Shown: positions 1 through 12,580, counted from the first letter of the stretch. The stretch: DNA of 64,000 bases from Siphonodentalium dalli (GCA_032622095.1 CP136066.1:185728716-185792715); one strand, 5' to 3'. The notes: generated from the letters alone by a model not told the origin. A program made the numbers and translations.

Positions 1-100
1 GTGAAATCGCGAGAATCGTCGCCGCGTAAAGAAAACAATAATATTTTTCTTTCCACGTGTGGCAATAAAGAGCATTCGCCGGTATTACTTAATAATATAA

Positions 101-192
101 AAATAAAAACCGTTCGCCTGTAGTGTGTGCATAACGTTGAACGCATTTTAATCTGTTTATGACTTCAGCAAATCTTCTGGGGCATATTAATT
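101..192 (+). repeat. Direct repeat, left copy (pair with 592-685)
   Basis: A block of about 92 bp starting AAATAAAAAC and CGTTCGCCTG and ending near CATATTAATTC recurs almost unchanged at 592-685 in the same orientation, offset 492 bp. The two copies bracket the paired-hairpin element at 193-591. The block reads open on the minus strand (residues like ICPRRFAEVINRL), but I recognise no family and the frame runs straight into hairpin DNA. It is best read as duplicated flanking or element DNA. Confidence 0.8.
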
Positions 193-591
193 CCAGTCGG
201 AAGTCGTGATTTTTTACCCTGTGCCAATGCATTCTCTTATATATGCGAGTCGACCATAGGTCGCCTCGCATATATAAGAGAATGCATTGGCCTAACAATT
301 TTTTATCATTTTTTTTAAATAAACGTTTCTTACAATTTTTAGGACATAAAATAAAAAAAAACATCCATGACCCTGCAGTGAGCCACACATATATAGAAGC
401 ACATAGAAGAGTGTCGTCTGCTCATGTTTGCCTGGGGCTCTGTATGGGTGAAATTATAAAATTGTTAAAGAATACAAGAACAAATTATTAAAATTGTAAA
501 AAATTGTTAGGCCAATGCATTCTCTTATATATGCGAGGCGACCTATGGTCGACTCGCATATATAAGAGAATGCATTGGCACAGGGTAAAAA
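193..591. mobile_element. Paired-hairpin MITE, family 1, long-core form (right end altered)
   Basis: Two near-perfect 69-bp hairpins, at 223-291 and 511-579, face each other around an AT-rich core. Each begins GCCAATGCATTCTC and ends with its reverse complement. The left edge carries CCAGTCGGAAGTCG, the same shell sequence as the intact copy at 36565-37008. The matching right shell is missing and the second copy of a 92-bp direct repeat (592-685) follows instead. The core (about 300-505) contains a block also found, inverted, in the 36565 copy. There is no transposase, so this is a non-autonomous element. Confidence 0.8.
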
Positions 592-685
592 AAATAAAAA
601 ACCGTTCGCCTGTAGTGTGTGCATAACGTTGAACGCATTTTAATCTGTTTATGACTTCAGCAAATCTTCTGGGGCATATTAATTC
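592..685 (+). repeat. Direct repeat, right copy (pair with 101-192)
   Basis: Second copy of the 92-bp block at 101-192, directly joined to the right hairpin of the preceding MITE and 5 bp before the next one. This looks like a duplication made when the hairpin element inserted or was rearranged. Confidence 0.8.
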
Positions 686-690
686 TTTAT

Positions 691-1090
691 TTAACCCTTT
701 ACCCAACAAACCGGCCAAACCCGGCCAAATAAAGCTTCAACAGCCTAAAATATCTTCGGTCTGTCTCAATAGAACCATACAAATATGGATATCATTGGAA
801 CCGGCTCCTTTACCACATTGTGATAGTTACAGTTATGCCCTGTGCCAATGCATTCTCTTATATATGCGAGTCGACCATAGGTCGCCTCGCATATATAAGA
901 GAATGCATTGGCCTAAAAAAAATCTTTTTTTAACACTTTTTACCATTTTTTCTTACATTCTTTAACAATTTTATAATTTTTAATGTGTTAAGCCAATGCA
1001 TTCTCTTATATATGCGAGGCGACCTATGGTCGACTCGCATATATAAGAGAATGCATTGGCACAGGGCCGTTCTGTTGGGTAAAGGGTTAA
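691..1090. mobile_element. Paired-hairpin MITE, family 1, piggyBac-like TTAA shell, intact
   Basis: The element starts TTAACCCTTTACCCAACA and ends with the inverse, TGTTGGGTAAAGGGTTAA. TTAA ends with CCC/GGG-starting terminal repeats are the signature of piggyBac-superfamily MITEs (known family feature). Inside are two 69-bp hairpins, at 844-912 and 992-1060, in opposite orientation around an AT-rich spacer. It has no transposase ORF. A second full copy lies in inverse orientation at 18590-19043, sharing the unique left arm (around 700-840) and the spacer. Superfamily assignment rests only on the ends. Confidence 0.82.
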
Positions 1091-1357
1091 CGGAATATGT
1101 TATTTTGGGTGGGGGGCTAACCCCGGGATTGTCAAAAGGGCCGATATTTATCGTGTATTTACGGGCTATTTTATAGGACCATGACAAATGCCATGTATTA
1201 CTTACACCTTACATGTATGTATATTACAATGTACTGTAGTGACTCGTAACTAAGATTATACGAGTCACATAAAATTCGATATGTTCAAAGTTACATGTAT
1301 AAGTAACTGAAATAAGCGATTTTCTGTAGCTTACTTGATATTCTTGGCGGATTATAT

Positions 1358-1815
1358 TTAAAGGTGGATTATCTCTTTGTAAACATGTATTATATAGTTA
1401 CCGGGGTATAAAATATTAGATTTGAATCGAAGACTCCTGTCCGGAAATGCTTCTATCGATTAATATTAATTTTATTTCGAATATTTTCTGGTCTAAAAAG
1501 ATGTGTTACTGTTAACAGAGACCAGAAATTATATTGTGCAATTTTGTCACAAATAAACGTTAATTATACTCATTGTCGCTTATATCTGTGGAACAAAACA
1601 ATAAAAACAACAATCTGTGACATTTGACATTCGTTGCGTAGCCGTAGGAGCAGCCCAGTAATAGTAACATAAACGGGCCCGATTTAATATTCGAAATAAA
1701 ATCAATATTAATTGATAGAAGCTTTTCCGGACATAGGTCTTCAGTTCATATCTATTATTTTATACCCACGCAACTATTTAAAATTTGTTATTTAAAGAGA
1801 TAATCCATCTTTAAA
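1358..1815. mobile_element. Foldback MITE, family 4, copy A
   Basis: The terminal inverted repeats are long, roughly 110-120 bp, beginning TTAAAGGTGGATTATCTC and ending with the reverse complement (GATAATCCATCTTTAA). Each arm contains a GGGTATAAAATA block and an ATATTCGAAATAAAAT-type block. It is matched end to end, inverted, by 5774-6304. Copy A lacks about 60 bp present in copy B in the middle. The target duplication is ambiguous (TTAA or TTTAAA). It codes for nothing. Confidence 0.8.
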
Positions 1816-1959
1816 TTGGAATGAATAAAGAGCTTGTGTATCACTTCTGTGCGAAACATTGCAATCGCTTGGAAAATTCGGTAACTGTTTCAACGACAAG
1901 CCACTTTAGTTATTAGTATTCAGCGTTAGTTGTCCGGGTAGTCGAAGCTAGGCTTATAT

Positions 1960-2580
1960 TTGGATTGTTGGTGGATTTTTAAAGATACCTATCCGATACC
2001 TAAAGTTGGGGGTGGGGTTTACTGGAATCAGCGTGTCCGTCGTCTGTCTGTCTGTCCGTCGTCCGGGGACACAAATTTGTCTGCAGTTTTTCTCAGTATT
2101 TTAAAAAAATCATTTTCCGTGAAACTTGGCACAGACATCAACCACCATGGGAACCTGTGCACCTGCGATTATGACGTCTGTCGGAGTTTTTCTGGCGGAG
2201 TTATCCCCCTTTTTCGACTTTTCGCAACATGTATAATTTTGTCCGAGCATTTATTCCTACATTTTTAGGTCAATTTTTTTTTTAACTTGGCACATATATT
2301 TAGTAATATGGGAACCTGTGCACCTCCGATTATGACGTCTGTCCGATTTTTTTTGCGGAGTTATTACCCTTTTTCGACATTTTCGCAGCATGCATATTTT
2401 TCTCCGAGCTATTATTCCTACATTTCGGTCAATAGGATTATAGGGTTAGGGTTGTACACATGCAATGGGAATCGTTTTTTTTATTTTAAGTTAATGTTCA
2501 CTGACATGTGAAACATCATTTTTTTTTTTAAACACGGGGGTATCCTTAGTCCCATTGGGACAGTCACATCTCTAGTTTAG
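1960..2580 (+). repeat. Dispersed repeat family 9 (tandem dimer), copy a
   Basis: It begins with a GTCCGTC-rich stretch at about 2033-2062 and continues with two diverged units of about 160 bp, each carrying GGGAACCTGTGCACC, ATTATGACGTCTGTC, a GGAGTTAT(C/T)(C/A)CCC(T)TTTTCGAC block and CTCCGAGC-ATTATTCCTACATTT. It ends with GGGGGTATCCTTAG and CAGTCACATCTCTAGTTT. Copies occur at 49430-49865 (same strand) and at 3596-3836 and 47330-47650 (inverted). The class is unknown; the sequence resembles dispersed repeats I associate with molluscs. Short ORFs here are not genes. Confidence 0.65.
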
Positions 2581-3595
2581 TTTTCGAGCGCACAACTGCC
2601 ACTCAAATCGAGTAAAAACCAAAACGGCACGTAAATACATGATGTACTCATATATAAAGTGGTCAAAGATTAGCTTATCGATGGTGTCAAGTCTAATGGG
2701 GCACCTTTAATTATTTATAATTCGGAGGTATGTGATGTTATAAATAAGATGGACTTCAATTCTTACTCTGGATATGGCCTCATTTTTCGCCATTTTATAT
2801 CTGGATATCCTCGGGTATGGCAGCCAACCCCGGGTGGTGGTGAAATCTGGGTATATATTACGACCACCTGTGTCTACATACGCCAAAATGACTTCAAATT
2901 AGTTCCACAGTAAAATCAACTTCACGTTGAACCTTCTGGGTGTAAAGGAATGAAAGTCAAACACACCGCCACCCGTGTAGCACACTCCCATTTCATATTT
3001 TTTGTCAATACCCGAAAAAATATCACCACGAGGGTCTTAAAATATTCAGCACAAATTGTCCAAAAAGCTTCTATTAAATGCCCGTTAAAAGTCTAATTGG
3101 AATTCGGAGATTATTTAATTTCGCCTTTTGTTACTTTTCTAAGATTTTGAACATCTCTTGTGAGCCTTATTGTTGAAAAAGTAAATAAAATTAGATAAGA
3201 TTTTTCGCAAAGTGTCACGAGGTCTTGATATGCTGTTGGCGAAGTAGTATATCAATATTGAATTGATAAATAAATTTGGAACATATGTTATATCATAATG
3301 GTGGAGAGAATTGCGGGGTATTATCGGGGTCTATATGGGGCCCTGGGCTCAATTTTGTAGCGCTTGAATAACGCGATAGCCTATCACTCGGTAAAGGAAT
3401 TTTTTGCTTTATAAAATTGTTTTCCGTTGACGAGAGCGGCCTCAGTTTTTCACCCGATCCTGCACAAGTTGGTATATTTGAGAAAACTGCGAGTGAGTAC
3501 AACAGAACCCAATCGAGTTCAATAATGCTTCAGTGAAAAATAAGAAACAATTAATAAATTCTTGGACACATTTAGGTATGTTGCATTACATTTCT
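2581..3595. other. Unassigned AT-rich DNA
   Basis: I see no supported gene, RNA or repeat here. The short ORF on the minus strand (3293-3502) has no recognisable domain. Confidence 0.5.
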
Positions 3596-3836
3596 AAGTC
3601 CAAAAGGGGGGATAACTCTAACGAAATAAGTCATAATGGCAGTGCCATCTTTAAAACAATTTACAATCCAGGAAACGAAGGAATACAAACTCGGAGAAAA
3701 GTATGTATGTCGCGAAAAAAAAATTAAGTCGAAAAGGGGGGATAACTCCACTAAAAGAAGTCTGACGGAGATTATAATTATACAAGTGAGCAAGTTCACA
3801 TGTAGTGGCAATGTTCATAACAATTTTCAATAACAA
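3596..3836 (-). repeat. Dispersed repeat family 9, copy b (partial)
   Basis: Inverse copy with AAAAGGGGGGATAACTC blocks at about 3602 and 3733 and GAATACAAACTCGGAGAAAAG-like sequence between. The spacing of about 130 bp shows the same dimeric design as the copy at 1960-2580. It is truncated at both ends. Confidence 0.55.
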
Positions 3837-5773
3837 TTGACTGGTAAACGAATTAATAGAAGCTCGGATAATGTTGCTTCAGATAATCATTTTTGTTATA
3901 ATTTACGCTAGAATAATCTACGACCCACAGCCGAATGACATGGAGAGTAAAGATGTTAGTTTGTTTTGAAATTATTATCAAAATTAGTTTATATATATAT
4001 TAGATTTATGGAGACACTGAATCAGTATGATCGTTCATTGCTTCAAATGTGTTTGATTCGGTGAGAGTGAACACATTCATATTTCTTATCCAAATGGCCA
4101 TGTGTCGATACACACATTCCTATCCTTTTAACAACATATGGGAAATATACCATGTTTAACAAAAAGTTAATCGCGACAGGTTAATTCTTGAAAGTGGCAT
4201 CTCACGACAGGAATATTCTTGGATTCCACCAAAGAACGTTCCTGTTTTAGATGTCCCATCCACTATCCCCAACCGGGCATGATTTTAACCGGAAGTCGAC
4301 ACAAAAAAGACACCGCAATTCGTCGAACTTGTTCTGATTGCTCAAAATCACAGGGTCGTTTTTATCTATATAAATGGTGACGTCATAAATTAGATTTATA
4401 TAACTTATATGCGCCATGCGGTCGTTGCAAGTACACCCATCATAAATCGCACGTGCTTGTATCTGAACCCGTCTAATGTTTCGCGTTTGGATGTTAGTTT
4501 CCTAGCTTAAATTTAAAAGACCTATGGCTCTAATTGGGGACGAAGAAATTAAAAGTGTCACAAGCTCAGTGGGCGATAATCTATGTGAGTGAATCTAATG
4601 ACTATTTACACAGTCAGAGTAAACTTAATCCGCTATAAGAAAAAAATCCCCCATCAATGGGATACATATGTAAAGTGGAAAAACCGTTCCCACTCGACGA
4701 AAAGTTCGATTTTATATTTCACTGAAGTGTCTCTTATGTGACGCATCGTACCAACGGACTACACGAACGAACAGAACTGCCTCTTAATTAAGAACTCTCA
4801 GCGAATGAAGGTAACAAACAAAATTAGGATTTTTGTTGACACTATCATGACAACCTCCGCAACTTTTCATATTGATTGGCATTAATTTTTGTCGGGAATT
4901 TGTGCACATTGGTTTTATTGTGAATCAATTGCATAATGAGGGGTACTATCGACGTTCGTGCACCAATAAGTGGTGCTGTTCGCGGAAACCAGATTGTCGA
5001 CCGGAAGTGGAAATTCGGTCCACTTTCGCGAAATTTTCCAGCGAATCGCTGATTATAAACTAGAAACACGACCATTACATTAAATCACATTGCCTCGAAC
5101 TTGCGTAACATTGAGCTGTTTATTTTGAAGGGACACGCCTATAGTTAGTTAAATATGAGATCAAATTTCATTTCCGAACCACAAAACAGTCTCTCAAAAA
5201 GACAAGTCTATGCATGATTGTACCTGTTATCAGTAATTTTAGAATACATTTTTTTTGCCAAAGGGGCCATTACTGATTATAATTTGCATTACACACATCG
5301 TCCTTTAACGGCGCATGCGTTGTTTTAGTTTTCAAAGTAAATCTTCTCTACTCAGGTCCGGGAACCTACGTCACTAAATCTAGTCTCGAACCCAAAGCTG
5401 TTTTGAATTTAAATTTGTTTAAACATATATAAACGTTTGTCTGACGGGATAAACTAGTACATGAGCTGTGGAAAATCACAATGTATATTCAAAAATCATT
5501 AATTGTTAAAATCTCATTTTTATAACTGAAAGCTACAAGGGAAATAGACATTGATTGTGCCCCGATTTTGAACATCAAACGCATCTCAACTATTTAATAG
5601 ATGTTCGTAAAATGCACACATTCCATTTCACTCCTGAGTACAATAACTCCTGCAACAGATATCGAGCTCATCCAATGCATGAGTTCCATATATCAGCTAT
5701 CGAAACTTCTGAAGCAGCGGTTTAGAGATTACATTAGTGACATATAATAGGTTCCTGAACGTGTGACGCGATG
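3837..5773. other. Unassigned DNA with two ACCGGAAGT motifs
   Basis: No gene or repeat is recognised. It contains ETS-type motifs ACCGGAAGT at 4288-4296 and 5000-5008 and a short TA run near 3990. The short overlapping ORFs near 4845-5075 lack any family signature. Confidence 0.45.
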
Positions 5774-6304
5774 ATTTAAAGATGGATTATCTCTTTAAAT
5801 AACAAATTTTTAATAGTTGCGTGGGTATAAAATAATAGATATGAACTGAAGACCCATGTCCGGAAAAGCTTCTATCAATTAATATTGATTTTATTTCGAA
5901 TATTAAATCGGGCCCGTTTATGTTACTATTTTTAGAACCGACCATTCGGATGAGACCGTATTGCGATATAGAGCACGGGGCTGTTCCTACGGCTACGCAA
6001 CGAATGTCAAATGCCACATATTGGTTGTTTGTAATTGTTTTGTTCCACAGATAGAAGCGATAATCAGTATAATTAACGTTTATTTGTGACAAAATTGCAC
6101 AATATAATTTCTGGTTTCTGTTAACAGTAACCACTATTGTTCGTTAGCTGAACAAACACATTTTTAGACCAGAAAATATTCGAAATAAAATTAATATTAA
6201 TCGATAGAAGCATTTCCGGACAGGAGTCTTCGATTCAAATCTAATATTTTATACCCCGGTAACTATATAATACATGTTTACAAAGAGATAATCCACCTTT
6301 AAAG
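5774..6304. mobile_element. Foldback MITE, family 4, copy B
   Basis: Inverse copy of 1358-1815. It starts TTTAAAGATGGATTATC and ends GATAATCCACCTTTAAA, with long terminal inverted repeats. It is fuller than copy A: the centre (about 5930-6150) has extra sequence, including AGAACCGACCATTCGG and a TTCGTTAGCTGAAC segment. A 115-residue minus-strand ORF (5787-6134) lies entirely inside it and is a chance reading of transposon DNA. Confidence 0.82.
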
Positions 6305-8663
6305 ATTATATTTGTGAACTATAGGTTCATGGCCCTGCTATACTGTTGTGTTAAAAGGGGCATTATTTAGTGACGTGTATACAGGTTAACGATCGTATAT
6401 GATACGGAAACTGGTTTTGGATACAGGATTTAAATATATATATTTGAGGCATACTTCCTGACCACAGCTACATGTTTTGTATGTTCTGATTTTATATCAA
6501 CATTTGGTAATGCTTTATTATCACCCATGCACTATATATGAAACATGAGAAAACTTTAAACGTACATAAAATAGGTAGAGAACATATTTGAGAATATTCC
6601 CGTACATTACAGTAGGGACTTCACAGATTAAAGAAATTTATCATTTTCACGTGTCAAATCAAACATAGTTATTGTTTATTTGTTTGTTCATTTGATATTC
6701 CCCGGAAAAAATATTAACGCGACAGATATTATCGCTTCGGAAAGACTCTCTTTTTATAACCCATGCAGCAATACAGAGCGTTCGTTGTTAAATTAATCAT
6801 GATAGTGCGATTATAAAGAGCGAAAAATAAAAAAAATGCACACGAAATTCTCTTCATTCGATATATATTTTTTTAAAGTTCTAATGTAAGTATTTTTGTA
6901 CCTATATCGACACACACGAGTAAAAGATGCCATCATGTTATCCACTTGCCATCTGCGCATAAACTCGTGCATGCAGGGTACTATCGTGTTTTAATTCTTG
7001 TTTTGTATATAGATAATACGCATGTCTATTTATCATCTCCATTGCATTGGAGGATTAAACAAAACAATCTCTCAAATAAATTGAGCACATATATATATAG
7101 TTCTCTGTACCCAGATGAACCGTTGCCTATAATACTCGCTATGAACGGGGTTAACTGAGAAAATCACCCTTAAAATTAGTAGACTTTCAGGGCCAATTTC
7201 ATTTCAACCATGAACCCTCACTAATTTAAAAGGGAACTGCACTCAAATTTCCACTATTTTAGGGATTTGTTTAACCTGAAGTAATAAAAAGAACTTTTCC
7301 AATATGCCAAGTTCGAGTACCATAGGAATTAGCATAGCTCTAGATTTAAACATTTGTAGTCGGCTAAAACTGCCAACTTTCACTGCCCAATGAGCACGAC
7401 CCGACAGGAATAAACATATGTTCCGTATGGCAGAAAAACCGGAATGCAATGAATAAAACGTTCGTCGGCGAGATATTCTCGTACTATTTCAAATGTATCA
7501 AATACAACGTTACATAATATATGCATATACTTGTCCCAGAAATGTATTAATTTTATTCCATAATCAGCGGGTGTTTTGAGTTAATAATAAAAAAAGATGT
7601 TTACACGATGTGTGCTAAATGTAACCCAATACACGAACATCCGTTAATTAATTGTGGTTACGACGCGCATACGGACACTTCTCGGAGAACGTACCCTATA
7701 TCAAATGACTACTATCTTAGCTATAATCATCATATTATTATCTGCAGTTCTGTGTATATGCGGGTGCATGCATTTGTAGCATTCATTCTTAAATTAATTT
7801 ATTTGTTTCCTATTTACCGTTGAATATATTAGAAGACGTCTTATAAATATAGTTGAATTTAGATATAGTCCCCCTTTAATGGTTAGATGTGCAAATTTCA
7901 CACACCACCTCGTATAAATTATCAGGCTTAATTGTGATCAGCGTCCGCATCTTCCGCCACTGACGGGGTTAAATGGGCGGACTTTACCTACCCATCGCCA
8001 TACTCGGAGTAGCTGCGAGCTATTTGACATATTCAGGCAAACATGTTCTCGAAATTTAATCAGTACAATAAGGCTGACTGATACGTACCGAGCAGCGTTT
8101 TTATCAAAAGGAACGAACCTCTTGACTCGGGAATTATTAGATCTATCAATTCTCCCGGACCCAGATTTCTGTGGGATCTCACCGCATCGAGGTTATTAAT
8201 TATAATTTTGCATTGAATTTGAAAATCGTTAAGTCGATGTTTTCGGACCCCGCCCACGTAACATACAGTATTCAGCGACCACCAACAGAAATATCGCCAA
8301 CCACAGAGGACCACCTACCAGTATTGCACACACCATTCCTAAAAGCAAACCGGTTTACTATCGGCATTTTTTTTTTTTTTAATTGTAATAATCCTTAGAC
8401 CACCTGCAATGAGACACAAGAACGTCTTGAAAAACTTTAAGCAAGTATATTTTCATTTAATACAAATTCATATTACATATAATAGACATATTCATTATAT
8501 TTTGGTATAAATTTTACATTTTCTGTGAGGCTCTCTGCTAGCTCTCTTTGGTCTAAACTTCCAGGCCCCATGATTTTCAGATGGAAACCAAAGAGTCATG
8601 GAATAGGTTCTTCGACATTGACAAGACTGAAAGTATCAGCGAAGTTTAACCATTTCATTGGAA
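6305..8663. other. Unassigned AT-rich DNA
   Basis: Apart from the motif pair at 6769-6822 I see only scattered short ORFs without recognisable domains, and a CCCCCTTTAA run near 7870 that resembles the end of some MITEs but has no partner nearby. Confidence 0.45.
6769..6822 (+). repeat. AATAAAGAGCGTT module pair (degenerate)
   Basis: AATACAGAGCGTTCGTTG at 6769 is followed by TTATAAAGAGCGAAAA at 6811, a spacing of about 41 bp. This matches the spacing of better-preserved pairs at 43459/43500, 45043/45088, 60350/60390 and 60697/60740. Confidence 0.5.
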
Positions 8664-8806
8664 GCCTCGCATGCACATCTATAAGATAATGCAATGTCTT
8701 ACAACACCCAGGTTATTGATAGGTCAATGCATGCGCTCTCTTATGCATTCGAGGCTCCCTATATATGGAGACTTGCATATATAAGGGTATGCATTGACAC
8801 AGGGTT
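8664..8806. mobile_element. Diverged family-1 hairpin remnant
   Basis: A degenerate hairpin at 8723-8797 (TCAATGCATGC ... GCATTGACACAGGG) keeps the family-1 outer arm and the CACAGGG flank, but the loop arms have decayed. A half hairpin, GCCTCGCATG ... ATAATGCAATG, lies at 8664-8698 in the position of the partner hairpin. An old copy. Confidence 0.6.
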
Positions 8807-9756
8807 TTCGCCAAATTTCAGGAAGCTCCAGTCATTAAATTGTTAAAACTTCAAGACGCTAACAGAACTTTGTAAGATTCCCAACTGAAAGGATCTCCAC
8901 CTTTTGTCTTGCTTGTTTGTGCGTAAAAGTTTCCGGTCCTAATTTTGGTGATCTTCCAGTTTATATAAACTAAGAGTCTAAATACAACTAAGTATCGGAC
9001 AACTAATATGAATCGTACGTGACACGTATAGTGGAGCAACCACACATGATGTGCCTCAAATTTGCCTTTTTTCGGCGACATAACGCTAAGGATAATTTAT
9101 GTAACATCACGCAGTGGTCACGACGGAGACGACATGCCAAATTGACAAGACGTGTCGTGGATTGTAAAATATTGTCTGGATTATCGTCATGACTTCTTCA
9201 TTTTCCGTTTTCATTAAGATGACCAACGAAATTGGTCTAAATGAAATTAAGAGACTTAAATCACATGTGAATTCTTCGTAAGTTGTGAAGTATAGTTACT
9301 TTCATTTTTATCGCGACGCTTCATTTCCAATTCCGCGTTTTTTGCAATCGCCACACGGTTGTTAACCGGAAGTCACGTGTCAATAATTATATGACGCCAT
9401 TCACCTGCCTTAGGTATAAGCACCATTGGTGGTTGCTATTATGTATATGATCACATTAACGTAATGTTCTGCCTCGTCCATGCGTGTGTTATTAAGGTTT
9501 TATTCTGTATGACTCACTGAGACTGACCAGGACACTAGGAACAGTATACGTATTGCCCTGCAATAGTTTCTACAATCAGGAAAAATTATATTATAAATTA
9601 TTAGAATGAAGCAACCATGTAGGTCGTCCAGCATTGATGCATTTTTTGTTGGTCGTCCATACAGGCAAAGGGAGATTATCGTGAATCTGCGAAATGTTCA
9701 CTTATCATATAGAAGGGGTTCGGCGATTTCTGAGAGAAATTATGTTTCCTCCACAA
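8807..9756. other. Unassigned DNA
   Basis: Nothing recognised except an ACCGGAAGT motif at 9365-9373. Confidence 0.45.
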
Positions 9757-9861
9757 TCGCGATATGACGTACTATCTTCGCGATATACCTTATAATCGTC
9801 GCGATATACCGTTCCGTCGTCGCGATATGCCACACCATCGTCGCGATATACCATCAAATAA
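9757..9861 (+). repeat. 21-bp tandem array, 5 units
   Basis: Five 21-bp units start at 9757, 9778, 9799, 9820 and 9841, each opening with TCGCGATATRCC (second half variable, e.g. GTTCCGTCG). The TCGCGA palindrome is kept in every unit (written TTCGCGA in unit 2), while the other half of each unit drifts. Confidence 0.85.
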
Positions 9862-12063
9862 CTAATGAATTTCATGTTTAATGTATATAATTCTAGAATC
9901 AGATCTACATATGCATGCGAGAGAACTATATGTGCATGTGTGTGATGAGATTAATATGATCTGAGCAGATATTATATATATAAAATAATTTCACACCTTC
10001 AAACTAGGAATACATTTTGAATTGCAATACATATCTACACTGGCTTTGCTTAAATTACCTAAACGGGATATCGGTTAAGGTGCCATGTGGCTCAACCCAT
10101 GTTATAGTATACAATACAATAGTGTACTAATGCATGCAGGACACCAGCAGATTTCAGTAAAAAAAACATCTGACAACCGACAGGTTAACCACCGGAAGTG
10201 TCTGTCGACTGTTTTCTCAAACAAAGTCAGGATTGAACATTCACGTGCTCAAAATGCACCCAGAATCCTTGAGCAGGGTTCACAAAGCCATGACGACGTG
10301 AGTTCTGTGCGTGCCTGGAACTTGAGAAACAATTGCATCGGTTGTTGAGAAATTCTCCATCAGCACGGAAAGAAATCCAGTGTAAACAAACATCTTCCGT
10401 GGTATTTTGTTTGTTGTTTACCAAACAAACAACCAATATCCCCACACATCATTGACAAAAAGAGGACCAAGATCTTGTAAATAATTTCGAATTTGATAAA
10501 CTCCTGACTAAGTTTTATTCAGTTCGATGAGGTATTTGTCTGTGTTTATCGAGTTTGTGTTCGTTTCGATACTCCGTTCCGCGACGCAATTTCATTCATG
10601 CCGATTCTAACGTACCAGTCTATATTAAGGCGGGAATGTTGTCATTCTGGTTGACCTCACCTCCGCCTGGTGGCGTTCCCTTGGCGTGTCGGTTTTGGTT
10701 TAAATGTCAGTTATCCCCCTTCTGGAGGTAAGTTCGGTGTATGCAAACATAGCATGGGTGACACGTCCTGCATTCGCGTCTACCCTGGTATCATTCGGGG
10801 CATTTGTCGCTCTGATTCACCCCAAAATTCCTCTAATAGTCATTAGGAATTAACGTCATTTAATTACTTATGTCACGAACTTTTGATGAGTAAGCTGTTC
10901 AAACGAAATGCTGTGCAAAGTAATAATCTTGAAAGGGTTGGTTAGATCAAGGCCCAATGAAAAACATTTACGTGTTATCAACGGACTATTTCACGTATTT
11001 TTTCTGGTAATTTTGTGTGTGCCTATCACTTTAATGTATTATGAGTAGGGCATCTTGTAACGTGACATAACTTGTTCCACAAGCCTTACGAATCAACATA
11101 TCCTCGTGCAAATAGGTTCATATTTGACCTAAATATTCACATAGGTCCATATTATACTGGTTTGAGTTTTGCAATAAGACCTTGGTAAGTTTATACCCGT
11201 TATTCCGTTGAATGGCGCGGGCCGCACTGACAACTCATTATAAAGAGCGTGAATATGTTAAGCCGTGTAGATGAAACAACGTAAATTAAATAATAATAAT
11301 ATTTTCCTGTTTATTATTATCGTCTAAGTGATTATGAATACGGGTGAGATTATTACGAAGATAGGGAATACGAATCGAACTCTTTCAACGGTTGCGTATA
11401 AATCGCCCTTCTAATTTGATGAAATATGTTGTTGGCAATAACAAACAATGTCGGAGAAGTATATGTTTGGGAGGTTTAATTCCATATAGGGTATCATCGT
11501 CATATTATGCATTCCACATCTATTCGTGTTCTGTGTGTAGTTCAAAACAATATTGTACACGTGATTCATATAGGGGAATATGACTTATACACATACATGA
11601 ATATATTTTTAATAGAGCCATATTCTAAACATTGACATAGTTCAAGATTCAAATTTCAACTGAACGTGCAATGAAAGGATATCAGTTAGACCGTCAAACA
11701 CGTGTACCCTCGTGAATAGACGTATAGCTTCAATTTCATAACAAATGGTAATATCTAGATATTATTTTAACCTCAAAAGTGATTATTTCTGAAGGCAAAA
11801 ACAAACGGTTCAGTTTAAATATAAAACTCAAGTTATATAATAACTTCTGAATCACACATTTGCGCATATCCATTCGTGCTCCCTCTCACGAAGAGCACGC
11901 ATATTTCCGGTCTGAGATTTAATAAGCATGCAGTTATTTGCGCGCGAATCCTTCGTGGTGCGCACATTTCATAAATCATAAAAGTTTAAATCTATCAGCA
12001 ATATTTATATGTTATTTTCTGTATCAATAATCCTCCAGTTACATATATGGAAGTTTTTGATGC
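9862..12063. other. Unassigned DNA
   Basis: No supported gene. It includes an ACCGGAAGT motif at 10191-10199 and a single TTATAAAGAGCGTG module at about 11238. Short ORFs (e.g. 10085-10348) show no family signature. Confidence 0.45.
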
Positions 12064-12168
12064 AGAAAAAAATACGACACATTTGTAACCGGTTACTGGG
12101 TATACAAACGTTTCTCGTGACGTGTGTTAACTACAGCAACCCGGTAACAAATGCGTCGTACTTTATTC
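12064..12168. repeat. Imperfect foldback
   Basis: A left arm with AAATACGACACATTTGTAACC pairs with a right arm with GGTAACAAATGCGTCGTA, about 35 bp per arm with several mismatches. It may be a decayed MITE; no copy was seen elsewhere in the window. Confidence 0.5.
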
Positions 12169-12580
12169 TTGACATTTTGGTGTTATATTTGGAAGTCACT
12201 TAAAATATGCGACAATATTTTTGTCACAAAGCTACATTTACTTACCATAAAATAACACCAACAAGAAAAACTTAAATATTTCCACTATGCCTGAAAAAAT
12301 ATATATACATTTGGATGTAATTTTTAAAATCCGACATGTTTTTGTCACAATGTTGGACACATCTATCCATTTAGGAGATGCTGCATATTGAAACTATTGG
12401 CATGTAAACATCAACTGTTTCTGTCGCATTATTGTTTCCCATGAGTGCTCCAAAACAAAAAGATCGAACCACGAAGGAGAACATTAGAACAATATAAAGC
12501 ATTGTAGCATATTCAGCTAACCACACTTTTTAAACTATTATTTTAGTCACAATTGCCATTGCCATTGTTTGTTCATAAAA

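Noticed and set aside
2446-2456. Telomere-like TTAGGG text (TATAGGGTTAGGG)
   Set aside because: Barely two units, no array.
5787-6134. 115-residue minus-strand ORF
   Set aside because: Lies wholly within a foldback MITE and is broken in the other copy (1358-1815).
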